NCBI GenBank assembly: GCA_029891385.1
Contig: CM057228.1
Span: forward strand, 53,593,783 to 53,657,782
DNA: 64,000 nucleotides
Reading direction: 5' to 3'
Source: Erythroxylum novogranatense
Lineage: Eukaryota > Streptophyta > Magnoliopsida > Malpighiales > Erythroxylaceae
The notes beneath the pieces were generated by a model. That model saw only the letters and a program-made list of their open reading frames with translations, did no database searches and had not been told where the DNA came from. This document shows, in pieces, positions 31,871 to 43,479 of this stretch; within the stretch, counting starts at the first letter, position 1, and the number at the start of each line of letters is the position of its first letter. Position numbers and translations under genes: made by a program.

Positions 31871-34800
31871 ATCATAACATATGGGTATTAGATACCGGTT
31901 GTGGCTCACACATATGCAATGATATCACGGGGCCTCGTGGACGATGATCGCTCGTGAAGGAGAACTAGACTGCGTGTGGGAAATGGAGCAAGAGTTCTTT
32001 GCATTAGCCGTAGGCACTTACTTTTGTCACTCCCCACCGGGCTTGTAATTAAATTGGATGAATGTTATTTTGTACTTGTATTAACAAAGAACATATTATG
32101 CTTTCTTGTTTAAATAGAGTTGGTTTCCATTTGACTTTTAGTAACAATGGTTGTTCTATTAGTTTGAATGGAATGCTTTATGGTACTGGTACTTTATGCA
32201 ATGGAATTTACATATTAGATATGTCACATCCAATAATGAATGTCAATGACACGAAAAGACATAAACGAGATAATTTAAAATCAACTTACTTATGGCATTG
32301 TCGCCTTGGCCATATAAATGAGAGACGCATAACTAAGCTCCATAAGAGTGGAAGTTTAGGGTCATTTGATTATGAATCATATGACACATGCGAATCTTGT
32401 TTATTAGGCAAGATGACTAAGTTGCCCTTTAAGGGAAAGGGTGAACGAGCGACTGGAGTATTAAACCTAATACATTCAGATGTATGTGGTCCGATGTCCA
32501 TCCATGCTAGAAGTGGTTCTCTTTACTTCATTACCTTTATCGATGATTATTCTCAATACGGGTACCAGATATCGATGAGATACAAATCAAGCGTTTGAAA
32601 AGTTCAAATAATTGAAATGAAGTAAAAACCAACTTGGGAAAAGTATCAAGACATTACGATCGATCGTGGTGGGGAATACTTAGACCAACAGTTTTGGATT
32701 ATCTCGTAGATAATGGGATTTTATCTCAATGGACTCCTCCTTACACACCACAACATAATGGTGTGGCAGAAAGGAGAAATCGAACCTTGTTAGACATGGT
32801 ACGATCAATGATGGGCTTTGCAAAGTTACCAAAATCCTTTTGGGGTATGCAATCGAGACAACTGCTTACTTGCTAAGCGAGTTCCATCAAAGACATTGAT
32901 GTTACTCCATATGAGATGTGGACTAACAAAAGACCCTATCTTACTCATTTGAAAGTTTGGGGCTGTCCGATTTTATGTGAAGCGGACACGGTCGAGATAA
33001 ACTTGATGCAAAATCGACAAGTGTTTGTTAGTAGGATATCCTAAAGAAACAATGAGATATCGTTCTATCTTCACGAGGAACAAAAGGTGTTTGTTTCAAA
33101 GCATGCTGTCTTTTTAGAAAGAGTTTCTTTTACAAGAAGGCGGTGGGAGCAAAATTGAACTTCAAGAAGTTCAAGATGCGTAATGAAGAGATCAATCGCT
33201 CGAACTCGGCTCAGAACTCATACAGATGAAGTGTGATTCAACCTTCTACAACACACGAAATTAGTAGGTCACGTAGGATACGCTTTGTTCTAGAGATATG
33301 GATTTCTTGTGAATGAACAGAATGACGTATTGCTCATAGAAGATGATGAGCCTACCACCTATGAAGAGGTTACCAAGAGTTCAGAGATCGAGAAATGGCT
33401 TCAAGCCATGAAAGTTGAAATGGATTCCATGTATGAAAACCAAGTATAGACTTTGGTTGATGCACCCGAAGGAATAAAACCCATAGGGTGTAAATGGGTT
33501 TTCAAAAAGAAAACCGACATGGATGGTAATGTAATTACCTATAAAGCAAGGCTTGTGGCTAAAGGTTTTCGTCAAAGACAAGGAGTTGACTACGACGAGA
33601 TTTTTAGCCCAGTAGCAATGCTTAAATCCATTAGGATACTCCTAGTCATTGCCACTCATTATGATTATGAGATATGGCAAATGGATGTGAAGACAGCTTT
33701 CCTAAACAGAAATCTAGCCGAGGATGTGTATATGACACAACCTGAGGCTTCATCTCCTATGATGGCGAAAAGGTATGCAAGCTTCGAAAATCCATTTATG
33801 GATTGAAGCAAGCTTCCAGGAGTTGGAATATCCATTTTGATGAGGTAATCAAAGAGTTTGGTTTCTCACAAAATTTAGATGAATACTGTGTGTATAAGAA
33901 GGTTAATGGGACTGTAATCGTATTCCTTGTGCTGTATGTAGATGACATATTATTGCTAGGAAACGATGTCTCGATGCTGCAATCCATCGAGATTTGGTTA
34001 TCCAAACAATTTGCCATGAAAGACCTTGGTGAAGCAACTTATATCCTTGGGATAAGGATCTATAGAGATAGATCAAAAAGGTTTCTTGGTCTTTCACAAT
34101 CAACGTACATAGATAAGATGCTAAAAAGGTTTAGCATGGAACAATCCAAGAGAGGGTACCTTCCCAAAGACTCATGGATAAGACTTCAAATCAGGTCCTA
34201 AGACACAAGATGAGAGGATGCGCATGGATATGATCCCGTATGCATCTGCGGTAGGATCTATCATGTACGCAATGCTATGTACGAGACCCGATGTATCATA
34301 TGCTCTAAATGTTACGAGCAGATACCAATCGAATCCTGGTGAGGGTCACTGGGTGGCTGTCAAGAATATCCTCAAGTACTTGCGAAGGACTAAGGATGTT
34401 TTCTTGATATATGAGGATGGAGATCTCCAGGTGAGCGAGTATACATATGCCAGTTTCTAATCTGATAAGGATGATTCCAAATCCCAATCAAGTTACATAT
34501 TCACACTGAACGGCGGGGCAGTCAGTTGGAAGAGTTTCAAACAAGAGACGATCACGATTCAACGATCAAAGCGAGTACATTGCCGCTTGATAAAGAAGGA
34601 AGCCATTTGGATCAAGAAGTTCATTACTGAACTTGGTGTGGTTCCTAGCAGTGATGGGCCCATACAGTTGTATTGTGACAATGATGGGGCTATTGCGCAG
34701 GCGAAGGAATCAAGGTCTCATCAACGATCCAAACACGTACTCCGCAGATATCACTTGATCAGGGAGATCATTGGTCGAGGTGATGTGCAGATAGAGAGAA

Positions 34801-34908
34801 TTCCACAGAGCGTAATATTGTCGATCCGCTGACAAAGCCATCATCACGTAAGAGTTTTGATTCTCATGTACTCGCCTATGGTATTAGATATCAAGGCGAT
34901 TGGCTTTA
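31871..34908 (+). pseudogene. Copia pol: protease, integrase, RT, RNase H (broken)
   Basis: The protease motif WVLDTGCGSHIC is at about 31884-31919 and keeps its catalytic D-T-G. The GAG-pre-integrase region with LWHCRLGHI and CESCLLGK follows (32289-32415). Integrase core motifs are IHSDVCGP (about 32470), FIDDYSQ (about 32539) and YTPQHNGVAERRNRT (about 32740). Reverse transcriptase runs from KWVFKKK (about 33490) through MDVKTAFLN (about 33680) to YVDD (33937-33948). Ribonuclease H text LYCDNDGA (about 34669) and the terminal DPLTKPSS lead to TAG at 34906. At least five frame changes or stops break it, including near 32597, 32870, 33450, 33780 and 34200. The copy cannot make a full polyprotein. 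Confidence 0.88.
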
Positions 34909-34923
34909 GGTCAAGTGAGAGAT
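34909..34923 (+). promoter_or_regulatory. Copia polypurine tract
   Basis: The purine-rich GTCAAGTGAGAGAT directly precedes the 3' LTR at 34924. This is the usual position and form for a copia polypurine tract, slightly degraded from all-purine. Confidence 0.7.
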
Positions 34924-36186
34924 TGTTAGAGTAGTGCCCTGAAGGCAATCGCCTTTAGCGCATTTTGTACCAATTTGTGTACATTCTTTATGAATAAATA
35001 AAGAAAGGCATATTTCATTACGTTGCTGTTCATTATTTATGAACTGATTTTGTTCAATAAGCAAATTAATGAAGTCCATGATATATGGCATAGCATGAAG
35101 GAAATTATGATGTGATCATACTACTGAGATTCCTATCATGTGCAATTATGTCAAGATTCAAATTATCCCTAGTCATAGGATTATCGAGATCGACATCAGA
35201 ATCCGGATAGACTAGCACATCTCAAGCTCCTTGATTTGATCAAGCAGTGGATCTCAGAAACTGTACATATGAGATATTTTGGGTTGAGATGTGGATGCTT
35301 ACTAGAGGTAGTAAGTACATTGGATGACCTGCTATGAGATCATCACATGGATGTACTATTCTAATGTCAGTGATAATCTCATCATAGCAATGGTGCAAGT
35401 ATCCTTAGACTTGAGGTACTCAAGGATATCTTGGATACTGATTCTGTGCTTTGACTCCATTCCTTGTTGCCTTACAGAGGTCGCTTGTAGGGTGGTGCTT
35501 GGGGTCCAGTTTGAGGTATTGAAGGTAATTGAGTAGCCAATAGAGGATTCACCACTACGTGATAGCGTAAGGCGATACCCATGGCCTCTTGTCAGGGTCA
35601 TTACTTGGAAATCTCTGATCAGAGTACATATGTCAAGAAGAGTGTCTTCATTGACATATTAAGTATTAAGTAATGAGTCCCAGGACAAGAACTGAAATCA
35701 CTTGGACTAGATTTGACATAGTCAGTCTAGTGAGAGTTGACACATTGCCCATACTCATAACCAAGTGGGGTATAGCATGGTGAAAGGACGAATTGCACGG
35801 TAATTGTCTATGGAAAGGTTCGTGATATGGTCCATGATGAATATATGTTTATTCGTCAAATTAATTACTTTCCGGTCAATTAGGGGTTATGATGTGTTGC
35901 TAGATACCGCTCATGACTTGCTTAGATTAAGTGTTGATCTAAGTGGCCAACATAACCGGGAACCTAATGGGTCACACGCATAAGAGTGTCTCGGAGAACT
36001 CGTAAAATAGTTTTGGACAGGGTTCCAATATATGGAGAGCAAAAGGATTAAATGGATCCCGATGAGATCGAGATATGTCCCGATGAGATCGCGACATCGA
36101 TATTCTTGAAAAACGCTTAGGAGGTTTTTCCCATATCGGGACCCTAGTAGCTTAGAGACCAGACCCAGTGTGTTGGACCACTTGAC

Positions 36187-36217
<31 letters not shown>

Positions 36218-36292
36218 AGTAATTAAAGAATTAATTAATATATATATATATGAAAAGCGTGGAAGGAGGAGAGTTAGCCTTATTATCTTTTA

Positions 36293-36338
<46 letters not shown>

Positions 36339-36795
36339 GGCTAATGTGGAAAGGGAGAAGAAGCTTCTACTTATGCTTAGTCATTCATGCATTAAATGAT
36401 AAAAAAAGGCTTAAGAAGAAAGTAGAGATGATGGTCGTAGATAGTGAAAGAGTTAGTTGAAAAATAGGTTTTTCAAGCTTCCTCTCAAAGTCATACGAGC
36501 ATCATCTTTTCTCCTCTCCAAGTATTCTCCATCATCATTTTCCAAGCTCTCCATAGAACAAAGGTAAGATCTAGCAGTCTTTAATTTATTCTAACTATTC
36601 CCGGGTCAAAGGGTTTGTCCCGGTTAGGTTTTCCGATTTCTGCGTGGATACCGTTAGAGACGGTCTCTTTTGGTCGTTTTGGTTTAACTTTGTTATATAG
36701 TCACATGAATCCTGGCTTTCGGGAAGGTCCCGGAATAAAAAAATTTTGTTTTCCGCACCGTGGGCATGTGATGCTCACACCGGGATTTTCCTACA
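34924..36795 (+). mobile_element. Copia 3' LTR (1872 bp)
   Basis: Starts TGTTAGAGTAGTGCC and ends TTTCCTACA. It matches the 5' LTR apart from scattered substitutions and small indels, different AT-repeat lengths (about 36196-36218, 36238-36250, 36297-36334) and the single copy of the 104-bp segment. MULE coding sequence resumes immediately after the flanking GAAAG. Confidence 0.9.
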
Positions 36796-37494
36796 GAAAG
36801 TGCCTCTAAATCTGCATCTAACAATGCTAAAAAGGGAAAGAAAAGTCAAAGAAGAGCAAAAGCCTCTACTTCTGCCTCTGCCTCTGCTACTGTGTCTGTA
36901 TCTGCTAGTGTCATAACTACTTTAGGCACTGGTAACACCTCAAGTACTACTCATGTATGTGGAAGTGCAAATGCAGCGGCCTCAGTTGTTCTCTCAACAC
37001 CTGGAGGTGCTTTAGAAACAACAAATATCTATACATTTTCAAAGGCCACCATTAAGAATCAAACCAAAGGGAGAAGAGGGAGTGGTTATGGTGTTATAGA
37101 TGATAGAAGTAGATCGAAGATGTTTTTTGTTGGCAGACGTAGTTCAAATTCTCAAGCAAAAATTACAAGAAAAAAACTTGTCACATACTCTTCTCTTTAA
37201 CAAGAAGGAAATAGGAAGTTCAAGAAATGGATGGAAGGGATGGGGGTATACACAAATGAGACTACAAGGTTGCAGATGGTAAATGTAAGTGTTAAATATT
37301 TGCATTCTTACTAAACATTAATTAATTCATACAGGTTAACAATGTTTGCATTTTATCTACAGCCTAGAAGGAGAACTCAGAGACTACTAAACCTTGGGCA
37401 GAAATCAATAAAGAGGAAGGAAGTTGTTATTGCACATGTGAATCTAAGCCAACAAAGTCAAACTGTATATTCAAAGGGAAAGGACAAAATGTAA
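36796..37494 (+). pseudogene. MULE transposase C-terminal part (after copia)
   Basis: Continues the transposase interrupted at 26898. A Lys/Ser/Ala-rich low-complexity tail (about 36800-37000) leads to a basic segment with KGRRGSGYGV near 37070. A TAA at 37198 breaks the frame, but conserved-looking text goes on to a likely intron at 37285-37362 (AAAT|GTAAGT...CTACAG|CC). A last exon reads PRRRTQRLLNLGQKS and ends at TAA 37492-37494. Low-complexity tails like this are common after the SWIM domain of plant MULE transposases. The split by copia plus the internal stop make it a pseudogene. Confidence 0.7.
37285..37362 (+). other. Probable second MULE intron
   Basis: A 78-bp AT-rich segment with GTAAGT donor and CTACAG acceptor lies between TTRLQMVN and PRRRTQRLL. 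Its removal restores a short basic C-terminal exon. Confidence 0.5.
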
Positions 37495-38419
37495 ACTTAA
37501 CATTTAATTGTTAGTGAACTGAACAATTTTGGGATATTTGTGTACTGAAGAACAATAGATTGTAAGGATCTTATTAAGATTTATGTTATTAAGCAATGAA
37601 CTCAATGACTACCAATTTTAGTTTGAATTGCATTTCTTTTACATTTTTTTCCTTTTTGTTGAAGTTCATGAATGAGTTACCGAGGGTGATGGAAGCTTAG
37701 TTGGAATTGTCACATTCTCTGCAATGTTTTATATTTTTTCAGGGAAAGCTTAAAGTATGTGGATGGAAAGAGATGATCAACTTTTTGCAGTAAAGTGTTG
37801 GTTTCCTTTATATTCCAATTAGTGTGAATTACATTTCTTTTAGGTTTTTTCATTTCGTTGAAATTCATAAATGGTAGAACTCATACATTGTTAATACAAA
37901 GAATTGGAATTATAGGTCTATTAAACATCTTTGGCTCCTCATCAATAATTTGATGACTTATAAAACAACTTAACAGTTGTGTTAATCATTGGAGGTAAAG
38001 TACGGATGGCATTTTTTAGAGTAGTCAATGGCTGCCTCTTTTAACTCTTTTTGACTACTAACCAATACTCCATCTCCATTGATTAAAGATCCTATTTTTT
38101 CACTAATCTTCCTTACCAAATGTTGAAACATCAAACATCTTTAGCCTAGTACATCAAACATGTTTAGGCTAGTACATAACACATCAAACTTATTTAGGCT
38201 AGAACATCAAATTAGTAATACAGTAGATGTTAAAATATTTAACACTTTACACTTTCCAACATCAGGTTAGGTGAACTACATTTACACATTGGTTTAGTAC
38301 ATCAAATCATTTCCAGGTAAGGCTTTAAAGGTACAACTATTGCCTTTTTTGCTTTCATTTTTTAGACTAACAAACATAAGCAAAACTACTAAACACAAGC
38401 TTAAATAAACAAACCATTT
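37495..38419. other. MULE 3' flank, no gene seen
   Basis: AT-rich sequence with no credible frame. Short repeats of 'acatcaaacatctttaggctagtacat' occur near 38124-38215. It separates the convergent MULE transposase (plus) and the GRF remnant (minus), so it would hold both 3' ends. Confidence 0.5.
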
Positions 38420-38895
38420 CTAACACTTTTCTGAATGTATTTCTTTACTAGTCCTCGTGGCAACTAACTCATTCTTCAATTTCAAATTTTCTGCAATCCT
38501 TTCAGCTTGCAAAACATCTACTGCATTCTCTCTTAACTCTTTCACTTCATCCTTCAATAGATTATTTTGATAATATAACATCTTCTGTTTGTTTTTCAGC
38601 TCTAAATAATCTTTCTTGCTCTTGGACAAAATCCTTGATCATGTCATTCATGAAATCCACAAACATTTTTACTCTACCATCAAAGAAAAAGCAACAATTT
38701 GTTAATGAAATATATGAACAATTGATTAAACAACATAAAAAGTACCAAAATTATCAGAAAGAGTCGACAACCATAAAACCTTCTTCTTGGATTTTCATCA
38801 ATCCATGAAGTCCATCTAGGTGCTTTCAAGTTATAGTAACAATATTTAGCCTCTCTGTCATAGTCCCATTCAACTGGGTAAGTTGAAGAAATCAA
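38420..38895 (-). pseudogene. GRF-type zinc-finger gene remnant (two exons)
   Basis: On the minus strand an ATG at 38895 opens ISSTYPVEWDYDREAKYCYY, followed by APRWTSWIDENPRRRFYGCR, the signature of plant GRF zinc fingers (usual order C-x-C-G ... W-T-S ... N-P-x-R-x-F-x-x-C). The second ligand of the first pair has become Tyr. A possible donor GTACTT lies near 38745. A downstream exon begins about 38665 and encodes a coiled-coil tail (NNLLKDEVKELRENAVDV, ending at 38420), with one frame change near 38575. GRF fingers bind single-stranded nucleic acid in some proteins, but the function of this short plant class is unknown. It may be a passenger of the MULE, a captured host gene, or an old host gene. 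An LTR begins 8 bp upstream. Confidence 0.7.
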
Positions 38896-38902
38896 CTTGT
38901 AT

Positions 38903-39708
38903 TGTAGTACCTTACTCTCATAGGCATATCCCCGAACATACCAACAGTATTCGAGAACATACTCTATGAGGGTGGCATGCTAGAATAGTCAGTCAATGAA
39001 ACTCATTACAATTTTTTTAAAACAATGCACGCGTATGCAGAAAATCAATAAACAAACTGAGCCTACTTTATTAGTAAACATTTTCATTCACAAGTGTTAC
39101 TACACTTATTGATTAATCTCATTTATAAGCATATCCAATTTGGAAAGTTATTACAAACAGAACTCATATGCGGAAAATCAATAAACAAACTGAGCCTACT
39201 TTATTCGTAAACAATTTCATTCACAAGTGTTACTACACTCATTGATTAATCTCATTTATAAGCATATCCAATTTGGAAAGTTATTACAAACAGAATAATT
39301 CAAATACAAATGATACAATAATTGCGGAATACACAATTTGATTCAAAAATAAAGAAATACAAATGCAGACGCTAACTGATCCCAGCCTTTATCACTTACT
39401 CAAATGCAGGGCTTGAATCTAATTTGTCTAACTGGAGATCTTCTCTAAACCTAAAAAATAATGTTGCAATTTTGGTGAGTTTTGTGAACCTAGTAAGTTA
39501 ACCATCCTCGATGGTTCACTTATATCATATAACACATCAATTCATATAATCACATAATTCACATCACTTCATCAATTCAACATGTTGAGTCATATACATT
39601 TCATATTCACTTAAATCATATATCACATTCAGAAATCATTCAACCATTTAAATCATACATATCATATGCACATGTAGTGCTCATGAGACTCACTTTTAAT
39701 TGTTATTG
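38903..39708 (-). mobile_element. Gypsy LTR fragment, interrupted by a second gypsy element
   Basis: The plus strand starts TGTAGTACCTTACTC, which on the minus strand is the CA end of an LTR. Its layout (GGTGGCATGCTAG, then CGTATGCAGAAAATCAATAA, then CAATTTTGGTGAGTTTTGTG and CCTCGATGGTTCAC) follows the start of the LTR at 58086. It stops at 39708, where TGTAACACCCC of the next LTR begins. The likely flanking duplication on the left is TGTAT (38898-38902); the partner is outside the window. A 133-bp tandem duplication lies inside. Confidence 0.7.
39034..39299. repeat. 133-bp tandem duplication in the LTR fragment
   Basis: Copies at 39034-39166 and 39167-39299 both run from TATGCAGAAAATCAATAAAC (CGG in the second copy) to TTGGAAAGTTATTACAAACA. 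Only a handful of differences separate them, suggesting a fairly recent duplication. Confidence 0.9.
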
Positions 39709-42700
39709 TTGTAACACCCCATTCCCATCTGACATATGCATATGCGTTCATCGGATATATGTGTAAATGCCTGATAGAAATGACATGTTAACTATCTCAC
39801 TTTCACTGTACATAACATGGCATCATAAACTAAACTATCAATCACACAATTTCTAAAATCCAAAATGTTATTATATTATATCAAAAACCATAATTTAAAT
39901 TGTTTCATATAATACAATATCATCCATGTTTATACAACATTGTCCTATGAACATAAACAACTCAGTACACACTGAATACTATAAACTCAAAAGAAACAAC
40001 TATGTCCTCAATCCCAGCTACTGACCTTTGAGCCAAATCTGACTTTAATAGTTGCACAAAATATACTTCTACAGAGTCTTAGAAGCTAGGCTATCTCACT
40101 CTCGAACCTGAAAAGCACCGGTGCAATTTTGATGAGTTTTGTGAACTCAACAGAGTAACCATCCTTGATGGTTCACTCTTGTAATAAAACAAGATCAATT
40201 ATAGCATGTAGTCATACAATTCAGTCCACTTGACAAGTATCACATACTATCACAAATAAATCACTTCTCAGTTAAACAGCTCAATCATATAACAATATTC
40301 ACACAGCTTTGCAAATCATTCAATGAATTCAAATTTTATGTGGATGCCATATGTATGAGACTCACATTCATTTTTATATTGTTGTCACCGTCTGTTTTTA
40401 CAGTATCCCGAATTATCGTGCTCAATCAGTTAGTCTGTCTCTTACCCAATATGGATATAGGGCTCATTAATCACAGTGAGCCAATGGCTCAAGCCACATA
40501 TGCAGGAGCTTATAGCTCTTATCAATAATAGTATCAGTAGTAACATCAGTCACAACTTCTTTATATTACACACATTGGAATGAAATGCATGTCACAATTC
40601 AGTAATCAAATTCAATCACTTTCTTTTGCAAGTGTTATGACATTTTAACAGTGACAGTATCAGTTACAGTAACAATTCATAGTAGCCATAGTCATCGGAC
40701 TAGGTTCAACATTTAACTTTTCAGTTGAAAATCAAAAAATCATTTAGTCTTGCATTCATATTCAAACAGCACTTCCAATATCATTTTCACGTATCAAAAT
40801 GCCTCAAAAAAATATTGTCCGAAATCTAGTATACAATCAACACATTTCAGTAAAGTTCAATAAGATAACAATACATTTCAGTAATATACAAAACAAGAAG
40901 GTGAGACAACTTAAGTTACTTACAGTATGCTCCAAACAACTATTGCCTTGAAGTCCCAACAATGTCTGGATGCTGTCGCTCAATATGCTCCTCTATACAC
41001 ATAATACATACACATATCACAATATTGCACAATTATGTATTCATTAATGCACATTCATGTATACTGAATATATACATTGCATGTTCATGACAATTCTGGG
41101 TTTCAAATCATTAATCTTATCACAATAATCATTTGGATATCCACTTTCAATTGATTAACTCATATTTGTTTAAAGATACACTTTCGGGTCCATTTTGCAC
41201 AATTATTTTCATCAGGAAAGTGAAAGAATTTTGTAACACTTCCTTCTAACAAATTATTCTCCCATGTCTTAAGTCTCTAATGAGACTAAGATCATTCAAT
41301 TTGGTTCATTATTCTGAGTTATGCTCAAAATACCACAGACTGTGTACATTTGAAATTTTGGTTATTGTATGATCATGCATTCAAGTTGTACAACCCATAT
41401 CTCTCAATTCCAGTATCCAGAAATTACAAAATTTATACCAATTTAAAGATAAGAGAATAAGCTGCAACTTTGGTCTGGACACCTTAGCCTAATTCAATCT
41501 ACATCAATACAGTTTATTCAATAACAAGAGGATATGATTTCTGTCCCATGCAGTGCTACAGCCTAAGCCAAAACTCAATTTCATGCCAATTTTGAAAGTC
41601 TTAGAGACATAATAAAAATTCTAATCCTTCAAGAACATTGTAAAAATATGTCTGTTTTAATATGAATTAAGCATCAACTCATTTAGAAATCTACAGATCA
41701 ATTTATAATCAGAATACCGAAGCATGTTCATGAAAATTCTCTACTTCAAAACATTCCAGCAGTCTTCCACACTTTCGTCCTATCAATCATTTTCAAATCA
41801 ATTCAGATAGTTCTAAACTTTTATTGAGAGAAAGAAAAATGTCTTAGAAATCTAAAATGTCTTAGAAATCTATTGGTTCAAGTTTCAAGTCATTTGGACG
41901 TCGGATGGAAAAATTATAGCCAAAAGACTTAAAATTGTTCAGTAAAATACTCTAGTTCATAAACTCATACATGCAAACCATCACCTTTTCTCTCTCTAAA
42001 ATGTAGATCTTCATCTTCTTTACCGAACTGTACTTCTTCTCTTCTTCTTTCTTTCTTTTATTTTTTTTATCTTCTCACCTTTAAACTATCCATTCTACAT
42101 TTCTATATCCTGTAAAATCTTTAAACAAGTTATATTCAAATTTACACTTCAAACATCAAAATTTTGAAAATTTATATACTTCCTCTCTCTCTCTCTTGTG
42201 TTTTATAACTTCTTCACTTTTCCATTTTTTCCTTCCCTCATCAGTCCACATTTTCTATCATCTTACTCCTGCTTAAAACACAACACCTCATAATGCTCTA
42301 TGTTCTCTTTAACTCTAACCTCACATAAATCCATCACTAATATTACCCAAAAATTTTCACACATATAACGAAAACAGAGCATGTTCATCAACTTCACTGC
42401 ATATATGTTTCTGTATGCATTTTAATATCCAGTAACAACCTCATTTCATCATGAATTTATGATTTTATCGACTCTATACCACGACTTCATCCAAATCTTC
42501 ATTCCATATTCATTAAACTCATCTAAATCCATTTCTACTAACACCCAACAAATTGATGTATGTACAGAGTAAAATAAACCTTCTGCGTATTTCTTAGTAC
42601 CAAACAGAGTATATTTTTATACATCAACTTTCATGATTTTTCTGAATCATTTTCATAGCCAAAGACCATTTCCATACATAACCTAACTCATTCATTAGCA

Positions 42701-43432
42701 TAATTCACCTACTGTTCATAAAACTCATCACTATCACCGAATTACTCCTTACACAAGTCATGCATATATTCACTGCTAAACCATAAAACATCGTCAAATT
42801 CACAGAACCTAAAACCTTAAAACTTCACTTACTTGATTTAATAAGCTTTTGGCTATGTTAGTGGATCACGTGTATAGGATAAACAACAATCAACTCTCTA
42901 TCAACAAACTGACAGCCTTACTTTCATTTCAGGATCAATAACCAAGTTTCCATAGCATAACTCAGTGTTTTCAGATTATTTTTGTCTAACAAAACCTTTA
43001 GTATGAAGGAACAATAAAGGAATGGAGTTCTTTCTCTATGTGGCTATTGCATGTTTAATACGTATCGCTTTATAATGCTGCCACTTATCATAATTTAACT
43101 AGTCTATTTATTTTTCTTTTTTAAAATCCAAAAATATCTCAAATTTTCACAAATTCCCAAAAATTCACCAAAAATATGAAATAATTAGATTATTTTCCAA
43201 ATAAATTTTTAGCTCACAAAGTTCAAAATTCACATTTTAATTTCATTTTTAACAGTTAATTATACCTGAAAAATGTTAACGAATGCATGTACAAATAATT
43301 GTAATGTGCAAGATCAATAGTATCGTGTATGTGTATGTCACATTATGCATGAGCATGAATTAAGCTTCCTAATTTCTCATTAATCTCTAATAAACACCAT
43401 TTTAACTTTAATTCAAGTAACAAGATGCTACA
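39709..43432 (-). mobile_element. 3' LTR of a minus-strand gypsy element (3724 bp)
   Basis: The plus strand begins TGTAACACCCCATTCCC and ends AAGATGCTACA. On the minus strand it starts TGTAGCATCTTG directly after a polypurine tract, which identifies it as the 3' LTR. ATTGT at 39704-39708 is the candidate left target duplication. It contains the diagnostic CATCCTTGATGGTTCACTC block (about 40159) also present in both solo LTRs. Length is typical of Tekay/Del-type chromovirus LTRs. Confidence 0.8.
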
Positions 43433-43446
43433 ATTCTCCCCTCCTA
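43433..43446 (-). promoter_or_regulatory. Polypurine tract of the minus-strand gypsy element
   Basis: ATTCTCCCCTCCTA on the plus strand is TAGGAGGGGAGAAT on the minus strand, adjoining the LTR. It is the same purine core as in the plus-strand chromovirus at 57768-57779. Confidence 0.85.
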
Positions 43447-43479
43447 ACAAAAAGTTCATCCGCGAAATTCTTACCTGAT

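Larger units (their letters stand above)
26899..36795 (+). mobile_element. Ty1/copia LTR retrotransposon inserted in the MULE
   Basis: A 9.9-kb element with two LTRs starting TGTTAGAGTAGTGCCCTGAA and ending GGGATTTTCCTACA. It is flanked by GGAAG (26894-26898) and GAAAG (36796-36800), a 5-bp duplication with one mismatch. MULE transposase sequence stops at the left junction and resumes at the right. Order inside: LTR, primer binding site, 2.1-kb leader, gag, protease, integrase, reverse transcriptase, ribonuclease H, polypurine tract, LTR. This protease-integrase-RT order defines copia. Coding regions carry several frame changes. Confidence 0.92.
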
